From Candidatus Kryptonium sp. (GTDB lineage Bacteria > Bacteroidota > Ignavibacteria > Kryptoniales > Kryptoniaceae): 64,000 nt of DNA. Below, in pieces: positions 7,960-19,001 of the stretch (position 1 is the first letter of the stretch; each line of letters starts with the position of its first letter). The DNA lies in contig JANXBN010000001.1 of the NCBI GenBank assembly GCA_025060635.1, positions 858,007 through 922,006 of the forward strand. The letters run 5' to 3'. Both the position numbers and the translations under genes were made by a program. Under the pieces are notes generated by a model that was not told where the DNA came from, searched no databases, and saw only the letters and a program-made list of their open reading frames with translations.

Positions 7960-9580
7960 CTTTCACTTCTTCGTTTGTTTTTAAATTTTCCAAAATCTCC
8001 AAAAAGTTTTTTATTGAAATATCCGCGTAGTTAATTAACTCGTTTTTATCTAATGTGGTTTCAACACCGATAGCAAACATATTGGCGTTTTTAGCTGCTA
8101 TTAATCCAGCGATTGAATCCTCAAAGACGATGCACTCACGGGCTTTGCATCCAAGTTTTTCAGCTGATAAATTAAAAATGTCGGGTGCAGGTTTACCACG
8201 ACTTACATCTTTTGCTGTTACAACAACATCAAAAAGTCCGTTTAGGTTCAATTCGTTAAATATTAATTCAACATTTTCAACTGGGGCAGATGTCGCAAGC
8301 CCAATTTTTATCCCCTTTCGCTTTAAAATCAGTATGAATTCAATTACTCCATCCACAGGTTTTACTTGTCCGATGGCTATTTCTCTGAAAATTTTATCAA
8401 CCTCAATCCCAATTCTTTTGGCTTCTTCTTCGGTTATTTTACCGTTAAATAAAATTTTTGCACTTTCCTCGCCCCTTCTTCCAAAGATAATTTTTCTGAA
8501 TTCTTCATCGCTTAAGTTATGCCCAAACATCTCACATATTTTCCCCCAAGATTGTCTGTGAAGTTTAAAAGTATCAGCTACGACGCCATCAAGGTCAAAT
8601 ATGGCGCATTTGTAATCAAAATTTAAAATCTTTTGCCATACCAAATTTTTTATAGCATTTTTGACATTTCGCATAAAGCCTGAAAACTTTGCTCTTTTTA
8701 TTGGACTTAACTTGTAGCGTGATTTAAATTCATCTTCTGTTAATTTTGAAAGCTCAAACAGGTTCGGATTTATGTTATAGTCAAATGCTTTAAATTCCGC
8801 GACATTTGTTTCTTTTTGGAATTTTATATTCCACGGGCAAACATCTTGGCAAATATCGCAACCAAAAATTAAATTAGCAAAATTTTTTGAAATATCTTCC
8901 GGGAAGAATTCACCCCTATATTCAATTGTCCAATATGAGATACATTTGTTTGAGTCCAAAACATATGGTTCAACTATTGCGTCTGTCGGGCAAGCATCTA
9001 TACATCTTGTGCATTTGCCACAGTGATCTGCGATTGGTTCATCTGGGATGAGTTCAAGATCGCAAATAATTTCTCCTATGAAGACCCAAGAGCCAAGATC
9101 CTTTGTTATTAAATTTGTATGTTTGCCAATCCATCCAAGCCCAGCTCTTACAGCCCAAACTTTTTCCATCACTGCGCCAGAATCAACATAAATTTTTGCT
9201 TTAACATCTGGGACAATTTCACGGATGAATTCAAGTAATCGCTCTAATTTTGATTTCAAAACAATGTGATAATCTTGACCAAGTGCGTAGATTGAAATTT
9301 TGCCTTGTTCAGATGTGGCTGGTGGAATTTTTTGAAAGTAATTTAAAGCAACAACAATTATTGATTTCGCATCTGGTAAGATAAGTCGTGGATCCACTCT
9401 TTGATCAAATGTTTTCCCCATCCATTTCATATCGGCATGATAACCTTTGGATAGCCAATCCGATAGTTTTACTCCTTCATGTTCAAGTTTTTCAACTTTC
9501 GCTATCCCAACTTTGGAAAAACCGATCTCAATTGCTTTCCGCTTTATTTTTTGTGTCAGCTCAGATGTGTTCATCTTCAA
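7946..9580 (-). CDS. queG: Fusion: epoxyqueuosine reductase (QueG) + HAD phosphatase/mutase
   Basis: One 544-residue frame joins two enzymes. Residues 1-315 are QueG, which reduces epoxyqueuosine to queuosine in tRNA using cobalamin: the catalytic Asp133 sits in YVDSGAVME, the first [4Fe-4S] ligands in [13 protein letters not shown] (187-197), the second in Cys213, and [10 protein letters not shown] (241-250). Residues 322-544 are a HAD protein of the beta-phosphoglucomutase-like branch: [10 protein letters not shown] with Asp329 and Asp331, [12 protein letters not shown], the lysine in RGKPAPDIF and VFEDSIAGL. The C-terminal HEAT-like extension of long QueG proteins is absent and HAD takes its place. 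No stop or shift lies at the joint. A second ATG at 9574 is an alternative start. It overlaps the Rieske gene upstream and trxB downstream. Confidence 0.88.
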   Translation of the reverse strand: MKMNTSELTQKIKRKAIEIGFSKVGIAKVEKLEHEGVKLSDWLSKGYHADMKWMGKTFDQRVDPRLILPDAKSIIVVALNYFQKIPPATSEQGKISIYALGQDYHIVLKSKLERLLEFIREIVPDVKAKIYVDSGAVMEKVWAVRAGLGWIGKHTNLITKDLGSWVFIGEIICDLELIPDEPIADHCGKCTRCIDACPTDAIVEPYVLDSNKCISYWTIEYRGEFFPEDISKNFANLIFGCDICQDVCPWNIKFQKETNVAEFKAFDYNINPNLFELSKLTEDEFKSRYKLSPIKRAKFSGFMRNVKNAIKNLVWQKILNFDYKCAIFDLDGVVADTFKLHRQSWGKICEMFGHNLSDEEFRKIIFGRRGEESAKILFNGKITEEEAKRIGIEVDKIFREIAIGQVKPVDGVIEFILILKRKGIKIGLATSAPVENVELIFNELNLNGLFDVVVTAKDVSRGKPAPDIFNLSAEKLGCKARECIVFEDSIAGLIAAKNANMFAIGVETTLDKNELINYADISIKNFLEILENLKTNEEVKDATD

Positions 9581-9887
9581 TTTTTATCCATATCTCGTCG
9601 TTTTTTAACATAATTTCAAAAGTTTTCAATTTCCCAGAGCCGTAAACTGGTTTTCCACTTTTTATTTCAAATGTCCAGCCATGCATTGGGCAAATGATGT
9701 TTTCACCCTCAATTATCGCATCAGTGCTGTTGACAATTTTTGTGTGTTGATGCGGACAAATGTTTGAAATAGCGAAGAATTTTGAATTTAAATTTATAAT
9801 CGCGATCTCAAGACCATCTATTTGAAACGATCTTGCTTTTCCAGGGCGAATATCGGAAGTTTTACAAAGTTTTACCTCTTTCGGCAT
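9561..9887 (-). CDS. Rieske [2Fe-2S] ferredoxin-like protein
   Basis: A small (108 residues) soluble electron carrier. The Rieske ligands are complete: Cys44-Pro-His46 in NICPHQHTKI and Cys66-Pro-Met-His69 in CPMHGWTFE. There is no membrane anchor, so this is the ferredoxin type seen in dioxygenase systems or as the NirD-like module, not the cytochrome bc1 subunit. It is the first gene of the cluster leading into QueG-HAD (20-base overlap) and trxB. A role as electron donor to QueG, whose physiological reductant is often unknown, is an inference from position only. Confidence 0.88.
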   Translation of the reverse strand: MPKEVKLCKTSDIRPGKARSFQIDGLEIAIINLNSKFFAISNICPHQHTKIVNSTDAIIEGENIICPMHGWTFEIKSGKPVYGSGKLKTFEIMLKNDEIWIKIEDEHI

Positions 9888-9978
9888 GACGCCAGAGATG
9901 TTTTTTATCCAAATTTAAGTTAAACTCTGAAAATTGAAAAATTTTAATTAACTTTATGCAAACCAAAAGGTGAAAATC

Positions 9979-12588
9979 ATGCAGGTCAAAACCGAAATTG
10001 GAATAGATTTTGAAAAAATTAAAAATTTTCGCCCAAAAGAAGTAAGTGCTTTTGAGATCACAAAGCTATTGACACAATCGCTTGATAAATTTATAATTTC
10101 ACTTTGCGATAAATTAAACATTGATAAATCTTTCGCCATCGTCGCAACCGGGGGATATGGTCGTGTTGAGCTCTGCCCGAGATCAGATGTTGATATAATG
10201 TTCCTCGTTGAATCAAAAAGCAGTGAATTAGAAAAAGTCGCTATAGATTTTTTCCAAAATTTATGGAATTCAAAATTTAGCATAGGACATAGTTTCAGGA
10301 CAATTGATGAATGCATTGAGCTTTTTGAGGTTGATGTTGAATCGTGGGCATCGTTTCTTGAAGCAAGATTTGTCTTTGGGGATGGAAATTTATATGAACA
10401 TTTTGTTCGGAAGATAAAAAGTAAGTCGCTTGGTGAAAATTCGCTTAAATTCATCAACGCAGTAATTGAGGGAAATAGGTTTAGACATCAAAAATATGGT
10501 AATACGATAAAACTTCTTGAACCAAATGTTAAAAAAAGCGCTGGTGGGTTGAGGGATCTTCACACATTATTGTGGATTTTCAAATCCACAGATCCCGATT
10601 TTTGGAATTTGCCCGAGGATCAGTCAATGTGTAAGGGAATGCTTGAGGTTATGTTTAAAAAGGGTTTAATTTCAGAGGAAAAATTTCACGCTGTCATTGA
10701 TGCATTTGAATTTTTGCTCTGGACGAGAATAAAACTTCATCTTGCTGTGGATGGCTTTACAGATGTGCTTGATTTTAATGTCAAAGAAAAAGTGGCAGTT
10801 GAACTTGGTTATTCCGATAGCGGTGATAGAAATGCCGTTGAGATCTTTATGCGTGATTATTATTTGAAGGCGCGTGAAATTTTGATGTTGAATAAAATTT
10901 TCACGACGAGATTTGAAAAATCCCTAATTGTTGAATTAGTTGGGGAAATTGAAAATTTGGATGAAAAATTTTCGCTTTACAATGGAAAGATAATTCTTAA
11001 CACATATAAAGAGTTTCTTGATGCGGAGGAAATTTTCACTGCGTTTTTGCACAAATGTAGAACAGGTGCAGATTTTGATGAAGATTTGAAGCAGACAATT
11101 ATAAATAGCCTCGGCAGGATTGATTTTTCTGGTAAAGGTCAGGTGGATGAGATTTTTATTCAAATTTTGAATTCAAATTCAAATGTTGCATCAACGCTTG
11201 AGTTGATGCATGAACTTGGGGTACTTGGGAAATATGTCCCAGCGTTTCGTGAATTAACAGGGCTTTATCAGCATAATCGTTATCATTATTTCACAGTTGA
11301 TGAGCATACATTGAAGGCGATTCAAATAGCTGAAAGCCTCCACGCAGATGATTCAAATCTTGGGAAAATTTTTAATCGCATTAGTAGGAAGGATGTCATT
11401 TACCTTGCGATTTTGTTTCATGATTCTGGGAAAGCTATCAAAATTGACGGTCATGCTGAAATTGGAGCTGAAATCGCAAGGGATTTTTTGACTAAAATAA
11501 ATTACGACGCAATTGACGATGTCTGTTTCCTTGTTAAAAATCACCTTTTGATGGAGCAAACCGCATTTCGCCGAAATTTTTATGAACCGGAAACACTATA
11601 CTCATTTGCGACAAATTTTGAGACGGTTGAACAAATTGACATGCTATATATTTTGACCTACGCGGATCTTTCCGCCGTTAATCCAGATGTATGGACAAGT
11701 TGGAAAGCTCAGCTACTTGAGGAACTTTATCTTCTCTCCAAGCCCATTGTTGAAAATAGATTAACACTTGATGATGTTTATCTGTTGTTTGAGGAAAGAG
11801 CAAATCAAAGAATTGAAGCGGTGATCTCATCTTTATCGGAGAAATTGGGACTTGAAACGATTGAGAATCATTTTGAAAACTTGGTAGAGAACGATTCATA
11901 TCTTGATGTTTTCACTGACCTTGAAATTGCTGAACATATAAAAGCAATTGATAAGTCGGGGAATCAGAAGGTGGCTTTGATATTTTCTAACAAAGATGGA
12001 TATACTGAGATAACTGTCATAACGAAGGACGCGCCATTTGTCTTGGCGAAGATATGTGGTGTTTTATCCGCAAATGATGCAAATATATTTGACGCAAAAA
12101 TTTTCACAAGAAGAGATGGAATTGTGATTGACAAGTTTAGAGTTTTTGATTATATCTCTGGCGATGAGCTAACAATAAAACAATGTGAAAAAATAAAACA
12201 AGATATGGAAGATGTTTTCAACGGACGCGTTGATCTTGATGAACTTTTTGAAAGACATAGAAGAAGATGGAAAAGAAAAATTGAAAGGGTGAGAAAAGAT
12301 GTTAAAATCGCCGTTGAATTTGAGGATTCAAAAGATTATACTATAATTGATGTTTTCGCTCCTGATTCGCTTGGATTTTTATATAAGATTTCAAGAAAAA
12401 TGTCGGAGCTTGGACTTAACATTTACTTCGCAAAAATAGCGACACGAACTGATGGAATTGTTGATTCGTTTTATGTTCTTGATTTTAACGGAGAAAAAAT
12501 AACCAGCGAGGAAGCAAAGGAGAAAATAAAGAATGAAATTTTGAGCGTGATTTATGAACTTAACAATTTAAAACTAACTTCGGAATAA
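9979..12588 (+). CDS. glnD: Bifunctional [protein-PII] uridylyltransferase/uridylyl-removing enzyme
   Basis: GlnD senses glutamine and adds or removes UMP on PII proteins. Domains in order: a nucleotidyltransferase domain with GGYGRVELCPRSDVD near residues 56-70, the GlnD linker region with GGLRDLHTLLWIFK, an HD phosphohydrolase domain with HTLKAIQ and LAILFHDSGKA, and two C-terminal ACT domains starting at about residues 680 and 790. The length of about 869 residues is typical. I chose ATG 9979 over the upstream GTG 9970 because AAGGTGA (9967-9973) is well placed as its ribosome-binding site. No glnB or amtB is in the window. It is divergent from the Rieske gene and followed four bases later by an unknown gene. 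Confidence 0.93.
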   Translation: MQVKTEIGIDFEKIKNFRPKEVSAFEITKLLTQSLDKFIISLCDKLNIDKSFAIVATGGYGRVELCPRSDVDIMFLVESKSSELEKVAIDFFQNLWNSKFSIGHSFRTIDECIELFEVDVESWASFLEARFVFGDGNLYEHFVRKIKSKSLGENSLKFINAVIEGNRFRHQKYGNTIKLLEPNVKKSAGGLRDLHTLLWIFKSTDPDFWNLPEDQSMCKGMLEVMFKKGLISEEKFHAVIDAFEFLLWTRIKLHLAVDGFTDVLDFNVKEKVAVELGYSDSGDRNAVEIFMRDYYLKAREILMLNKIFTTRFEKSLIVELVGEIENLDEKFSLYNGKIILNTYKEFLDAEEIFTAFLHKCRTGADFDEDLKQTIINSLGRIDFSGKGQVDEIFIQILNSNSNVASTLELMHELGVLGKYVPAFRELTGLYQHNRYHYFTVDEHTLKAIQIAESLHADDSNLGKIFNRISRKDVIYLAILFHDSGKAIKIDGHAEIGAEIARDFLTKINYDAIDDVCFLVKNHLLMEQTAFRRNFYEPETLYSFATNFETVEQIDMLYILTYADLSAVNPDVWTSWKAQLLEELYLLSKPIVENRLTLDDVYLLFEERANQRIEAVISSLSEKLGLETIENHFENLVENDSYLDVFTDLEIAEHIKAIDKSGNQKVALIFSNKDGYTEITVITKDAPFVLAKICGVLSANDANIFDAKIFTRRDGIVIDKFRVFDYISGDELTIKQCEKIKQDMEDVFNGRVDLDELFERHRRRWKRKIERVRKDVKIAVEFEDSKDYTIIDVFAPDSLGFLYKISRKMSELGLNIYFAKIATRTDGIVDSFYVLDFNGEKITSEEAKEKIKNEILSVIYELNNLKLTSE

Positions 12589-12592
12589 AATA

Positions 12593-13498
12593 ATGAAGCA
12601 AAGGTTAATTGAAGCAATACAAGCCGAGCTAACAAAACCAAAGCAGATCACCGAGCAGGTGCTGAACCATATTTTATCGCATTATTCGTATACGCTTGAT
12701 CAGATTGATAAATTCTTCAGTGAGGAAATCCCAAACCTTGAAGATTACGAGATAGACATACTTTTCTCCCCGATCTTTACGCCAAAAGTGCAAGATAAAG
12801 CGTTGTTTTCAAAGATTCTTGATGAGATGGAAATAACCGAAAGCGATGTTGAAGAAATAATAAGGGAACTTGAGGAAAAGAATCTAACGGCAAGTTTCTA
12901 TATCGTCTTGAAAAAAGGTGATGAATTTTTTGAGAAAAATTTTTCACTTCCACTCAACAAAGTAAATTTAAGAAGATATGTCAACCTGCTAAACCTTGAC
13001 TGTAAACCTTCGGCTCAACTTTCAAAGGCGATTGAAGCTGTTTTCAGAGACGAAAGCGATAAAGTCAAGGCAATTTTGCGCGATAAGTTTTGGAAGGAAG
13101 AATGGCGCGAGGAATTTTTAAAAGTGTATCTTGGATACATCGCTGGGCATGGAAATGTGACGATTGAGAAATTTGAATTCTTATTAAAAATTTTGAGAGG
13201 AAATCCGACCGCATCAAATATATACGAGATATATGATTTGATCTCTGATGTTATCCAGTGGACGGAAATTCAAGTGAATGTTTTGAAAACCGGAAGGAAA
13301 CAATTCTTCAACGAAATGATAGAACAATCTTACAGAGAGGAGGGAAGCGATAAAAGAATTCAAAGGGAGGAAGAACTAAGAGACAGGGAAACAGAGTTGA
13401 GATATTATTTTGAAATTAGAGACGAGGTCAATTTTATACTTGAAAATATGAGCGAACTTTTGCCAATAAATAACGCAAAGAGATTAGCGAGATCATAA
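12593..13498 (+). CDS. Conserved hypothetical protein, charged and helical
   Basis: I do not recognise this 301-residue protein. It has no signal peptide or membrane segment and is predicted mostly helical, with many Glu/Lys residues. The N-terminal third contains LNHILSHYSYTLDQIDKFF and an acidic segment LEDYEIDILFSPIFTP; a central part has Trp-rich KFWKEEWREEFLKVYLGYI; the last 70 residues, with YREEGSDKRIQREEELRDRE, look like a coiled coil. It begins four bases after the glnD stop and ends 27 bases before the radical SAM gene, so all three are likely one transcript. Position suggests a cytoplasmic accessory role but nothing more specific can be supported. Confidence 0.75.
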   Translation: MKQRLIEAIQAELTKPKQITEQVLNHILSHYSYTLDQIDKFFSEEIPNLEDYEIDILFSPIFTPKVQDKALFSKILDEMEITESDVEEIIRELEEKNLTASFYIVLKKGDEFFEKNFSLPLNKVNLRRYVNLLNLDCKPSAQLSKAIEAVFRDESDKVKAILRDKFWKEEWREEFLKVYLGYIAGHGNVTIEKFEFLLKILRGNPTASNIYEIYDLISDVIQWTEIQVNVLKTGRKQFFNEMIEQSYREEGSDKRIQREEELRDRETELRYYFEIRDEVNFILENMSELLPINNAKRLARS

Positions 13499-13525
13499 TG
13501 TAAAACAAAGTTGGCAAATAAGCGT

Positions 13526-14536
13526 ATGTTTATACCTTCGTATGTTAAACTTTATGAATCGGGCGAATTGAAAAGAAGAATTGAGATTCTTGAATCAATG
13601 CTTGAAAAGTGCAATATATGTCCGCATCAATGTGGGGTGAATAGATTAAAAAACGAAATAGCAAGGTGCTATTCGGGATACAAACCGATTGTTTCTGCTT
13701 ATGTTCCACATTTTGGTGAAGAACCTATCCTCGTTGGAGTTAACGGCGCAGGGAATATATTTTTTGGAAATTGTAACTTGAGGTGTGTTTATTGTCAAAA
13801 TTATCAAATAAGTCAAAATTGGAGGATTGAGATAAAAAATGAGATAACATTTGAACGACTTGCAGAGATAATGCTTGAGCTTCAAGACAAAGGATGTCAT
13901 AACATCGGGCTTGTTTCCCCAACGCATTTCGTCCCACAAATTGTAAAAGCGCTTTACATCGCCGTTGAAAATGGATTGAGGATACCGCTTGTTTATAACA
14001 CAAATGCGTATGATTCAGTTGAAGTTTTGAAATTGCTTGATGGGATAATTGACATTTATTTGCCTGACATAAAGTATAGCGACGATGAAATGGCTTGGAA
14101 GTATTCAAAGATACCGAACTATGTTAAATTTTCAAGGATGGCAATAAAGGAGATGTGGCGTCAGGTCGGGAGTGAATTAATTATTGAGGATGGGATTTTG
14201 AAGCGCGGATTGATAATTAGACATTTGATTTTGCCGAATGAGATTGCAGGAAGCGTGGATTCGTTAAGGTGGATTGCGGAGGAATTGGGAACTGATGTAA
14301 CATTGAGCATTATGTCGCAGTATTATCCGACAAATAAAGCATTTAAATATCCATTGCTTTCGCGAAGGATAATGTTCAGCGAGTATGTTGCTGTGCTTGA
14401 TCTTTTGGATAAGTTTGGCTTCATGAATGGCTGGATTCAAGATTTTGAGGAATCACCAGATTTTTACCGTCCCGATTTTTCCGATAGAGAAGAACCTTTC
14501 AAAGACAGAATTAAGGTTAGAAACACAACTGGCTGA
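13526..14536 (+). CDS. Radical SAM protein, PflX-like (COG1313-type)
   Basis: A radical SAM enzyme related to pyruvate formate-lyase activases. The SAM cluster motif is CNLRCVYCQNYQIS, and the N-terminal motif CNICPHQCGVNR with a further RCYSGY is typical of the PflX branch. Other landmarks are PTHFVPQIVKAL and LVYNTNAYDS. The substrate of this branch is not established. ATG at 13526 is chosen as start because it begins the conserved part; an in-frame TTG at 13511 would add five residues. It is a single candidate for the missing radical SAM partner of the AMMECR1/Memo genes at 58780-60203, but that partner is normally a different subfamily, so the link is weak. Confidence 0.82.
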   Translation: MFIPSYVKLYESGELKRRIEILESMLEKCNICPHQCGVNRLKNEIARCYSGYKPIVSAYVPHFGEEPILVGVNGAGNIFFGNCNLRCVYCQNYQISQNWRIEIKNEITFERLAEIMLELQDKGCHNIGLVSPTHFVPQIVKALYIAVENGLRIPLVYNTNAYDSVEVLKLLDGIIDIYLPDIKYSDDEMAWKYSKIPNYVKFSRMAIKEMWRQVGSELIIEDGILKRGLIIRHLILPNEIAGSVDSLRWIAEELGTDVTLSIMSQYYPTNKAFKYPLLSRRIMFSEYVAVLDLLDKFGFMNGWIQDFEESPDFYRPDFSDREEPFKDRIKVRNTTG

Positions 14537-14560
14537 AATTTGGGTTTTCCCACGCGAAAC

Positions 14561-14586
14561 TTGAAGGTAGATTTATTTGTTATATT
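14561..14586 (+). promoter_or_regulatory. Likely promoter of korAB
   Basis: TATATT at 14581-14586 is preceded by TTGT, forming the extended motif TTGTTATATT that also occurs in the promoters at 17631 and 63059. The -35 is weak: TTGAAG is 14 bases upstream, or AACTTG 17 bases upstream. It lies 41 bases before the korA start codon. Confidence 0.45.
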
Positions 14587-14626
14587 ATTTTGAATTTGTC
14601 TAAATCTAAAATTAATTTGGAGAAAA

Positions 14627-17555
<2,929 letters not shown>

Positions 17556-17564
17556 ATTCAAATG

Positions 17565-17594
17565 CCCTCCCCTCGGAACTGGGGAGGGTTTTTT
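17565..17594 (+). terminator. Rho-independent terminator after korB
   Basis: An 8-bp G/C-rich stem (CCCTCCCC at 17565-17572 and GGGGAGGG at 17581-17588) with an 8-base loop is followed by six T. It lies nine bases after the korB stop. Confidence 0.93.
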
Positions 17595-17610
17595 GTTTTT
17601 AAGCGAGTAT

Positions 17611-17639
17611 TTGTTTTTTTTGTCCTTAATTGTTATATT
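17611..17639 (+). promoter_or_regulatory. Probable promoter for the zinc-ribbon/rnpB/recJ block
   Basis: TTGTTT (17611-17616), a 17-base spacer and TATATT (17634-17639), with TTGT just upstream of the -10. It sits directly behind the korB terminator and about 180 bases ahead of the next start codon, so the transcript has a long leader. Confidence 0.6.
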
Positions 17640-17645
17640 TTTAAA

Positions 17646-17788
17646 CACAGGTTGAAAAACGAAAAATAATTCTTGCGAAGTTTCAATTTGGAGGTTGAAG
17701 CGGAAAATAAAGAACTTAAAAACCTTGAGAAGTTTAGTCAGTGGGTTTGTCATTTTATAAGAGTGCACTCGCAAGGGTGCACTTTTTT
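17646..17788 (+). other. Untranslated leader or small RNA ending in a terminator-like hairpin
   Basis: Between the probable promoter and the next gene lie about 140 bases with no convincing protein frame. They end in a hairpin AGTGCAC (17762-17768) / GTGCACT (17777-17783) followed by a run of T to 17788, which has the form of an intrinsic terminator. The arrangement fits either a short stand-alone RNA or a leader whose termination controls the genes beyond. No riboswitch family or 6S/SRP RNA signature was recognised. A GGAGG at about 17692 is followed at once by TTG, too close to be a normal start. Confidence 0.4.
17762..17788 (+). terminator. Terminator-like hairpin in the leader
   Basis: A 7-bp stem AGTGCAC/GTGCACT with loop TCGCAAGG is followed by five to six T. 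It lies 30 bases before the coding start and therefore inside the putative transcript from 17646, making attenuation possible. Confidence 0.6.
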
Positions 17789-17817
17789 ATTAATAAACAA
17801 AATTAATATAAGAGGCT

Positions 17818-18558
17818 GTGGAATTGAAGAAAAAACTCGTCGCGCTTTACAAGTTGCAGATAATTGATTCAAAACTTGATGAAATCAAAGGGAGGCGTGG
17901 TGATCTACCAGAGGAAATTGATTCGTTGAGTGAAGAAATTAAAAGAATTAAAGAGGAGCTACAGCGTTCTAGGGATTCTTTGAAAAATGTAATTGAAGCA
18001 ATTGATAATGTTGATTCCGAGATGAGCCTGTTGAAGGAAAATATAAAAAAGTGGAAGAAGCAATTAACACAAGTGAAGTCAAATCGTGAATACGATGCAC
18101 TTCAGAAGCAAATGAGCAACGCAAATGAGAAAATTGACGAACTTACAGAAAGGCGATCACAGCTTATTAAACGGCAGGGGGAGCTTGAGGACATAATAAA
18201 AGATTACGAGAAGGAGCTTGAGAAATTACAGGAGGAATTTGAGCAGAAGCAAAAGGAACTTGAAGAAATTGATTCCGAAATCAAAGACGAAGAGAAAAGA
18301 CTTCAAAAGATTCGGGCGAAATTTGAAGAAGATGTAGATAAAATTCTTTTGAAAAGATATCAAAGGGTTAGGGATTCGTTAGGAACACTTGTTGTTGTTC
18401 CAGTTAATAATGGGAGTTGTGGAGGTTGTGGAGCGAGAGTACCTGCCCAGAGAGTTGTTGAGATATGGCAAAATAACAGGATTTACACTTGTGAATCTTG
18501 CGGTAGAATTTTGATTTCGGATGAGGTTTATAATGAAGCTATGGAAAGTGTGAAATAG
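17818..18558 (+). CDS. Coiled-coil protein with C-terminal zinc ribbon (COG1579 type)
   Basis: A 246-residue protein of a widespread but poorly understood family. Residues 10-180 form a long antiparallel coiled coil rich in Glu, Lys and Leu; residues 195-235 form a C4 zinc ribbon with CGGCGARVP and CESCGRILI. Family members have been proposed to bind nucleic acid; no activity is assured. The start must be a non-ATG codon: GTG 17818 or, better placed relative to AGAGG near 17812, TTG 17824. Its TAG stop at 18556-18558 coincides with the first bases of the RNase P RNA, so the two share a transcript. Confidence 0.85.
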   Translation: MELKKKLVALYKLQIIDSKLDEIKGRRGDLPEEIDSLSEEIKRIKEELQRSRDSLKNVIEAIDNVDSEMSLLKENIKKWKKQLTQVKSNREYDALQKQMSNANEKIDELTERRSQLIKRQGELEDIIKDYEKELEKLQEEFEQKQKELEEIDSEIKDEEKRLQKIRAKFEEDVDKILLKRYQRVRDSLGTLVVVPVNNGSCGGCGARVPAQRVVEIWQNNRIYTCESCGRILISDEVYNEAMESVK

Positions 18559-18974
18559 CTGGTGCGGGTTGGGCAGTTGCTCTCCTGTTTTTTAACAGGA
18601 GGGAGGAAAGTCCAAACTTCTTAGGGCGTTAAGTTCCGAGCAATCGGAAATTCCAGTGGCTACATCCGCTGGAAATGGAAAGTGCCACAGAAAACATACC
18701 GCCCCAACCTTTGGTTGGGGTAAGGGTGAAAAGGTGGGGTAAGAGCCCACCGTCCCGATAGCGATATCGGGAGCAGGGTAAACCCCTTATGAAGCAAGAC
18801 CAAATAGGAGAGGACCTCTGTTCGGGAACGAACGGAGCCGAAGTTGCCCGCTTCGGCTTCATCCCGACTTTATGTTGGGACGAAGGACTCTCGGGTAGGT
18901 CGCAAAGAGAAATAACTGCCTCTCCCACTTCAAAGTGGGATAGACAGAATTTGGCTTACAAACCCGCACCAGCT
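18557..18974 (+). ncRNA. rnpB: RNase P RNA, bacterial type A
   Basis: The catalytic RNA that trims the 5' ends of tRNA precursors. The ends pair perfectly as helix P1: AGCTGGTGCGGGTT at 18557-18570 with AACCCGCACCAGCT at 18961-18974. Universal core blocks are present in order: GAGGAAAGTCC (18603-18613), CACAGAAA, GGTGAAAAGGTG followed by GTAAGAGCCCACC (18739-18751), GCAAGACCAAATAGG, and AGACAGAATTTGGCTTACA near the 3' end. Length about 418 nt fits type A. It begins inside the stop codon of the zinc-ribbon gene and ends 27 bases before recJ, with no promoter of its own visible, so it is probably cut from a longer transcript or from a promoter inside the preceding gene. Confidence 0.96.
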
Positions 18975-19001
18975 TTTAAATTTTGAAACTTAAAAAATGG
19001 G

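Noticed and set aside
8055..8561. A 168-codon plus-strand frame opposite the HAD half of QueG-HAD
   Set aside because: It is Ser/Ile/Leu-rich shadow sequence from the opposite strand of a well-supported gene.
9954..10457. A 167-codon minus-strand frame opposite glnD
   Set aside because: Lies antisense to the conserved nucleotidyltransferase region and has no family features.
13526..14536. Pyruvate formate-lyase activating enzyme
   Set aside because: The extended N-terminal cysteine motif fits the PflX-like branch and no pyruvate formate-lyase gene is adjacent.
17673..17867. A 64-codon plus-strand frame starting at TTG in the leader of the zinc-ribbon gene
   Set aside because: It runs through the terminator-like hairpin and into the next gene in another frame and has no clear ribosome-binding site.
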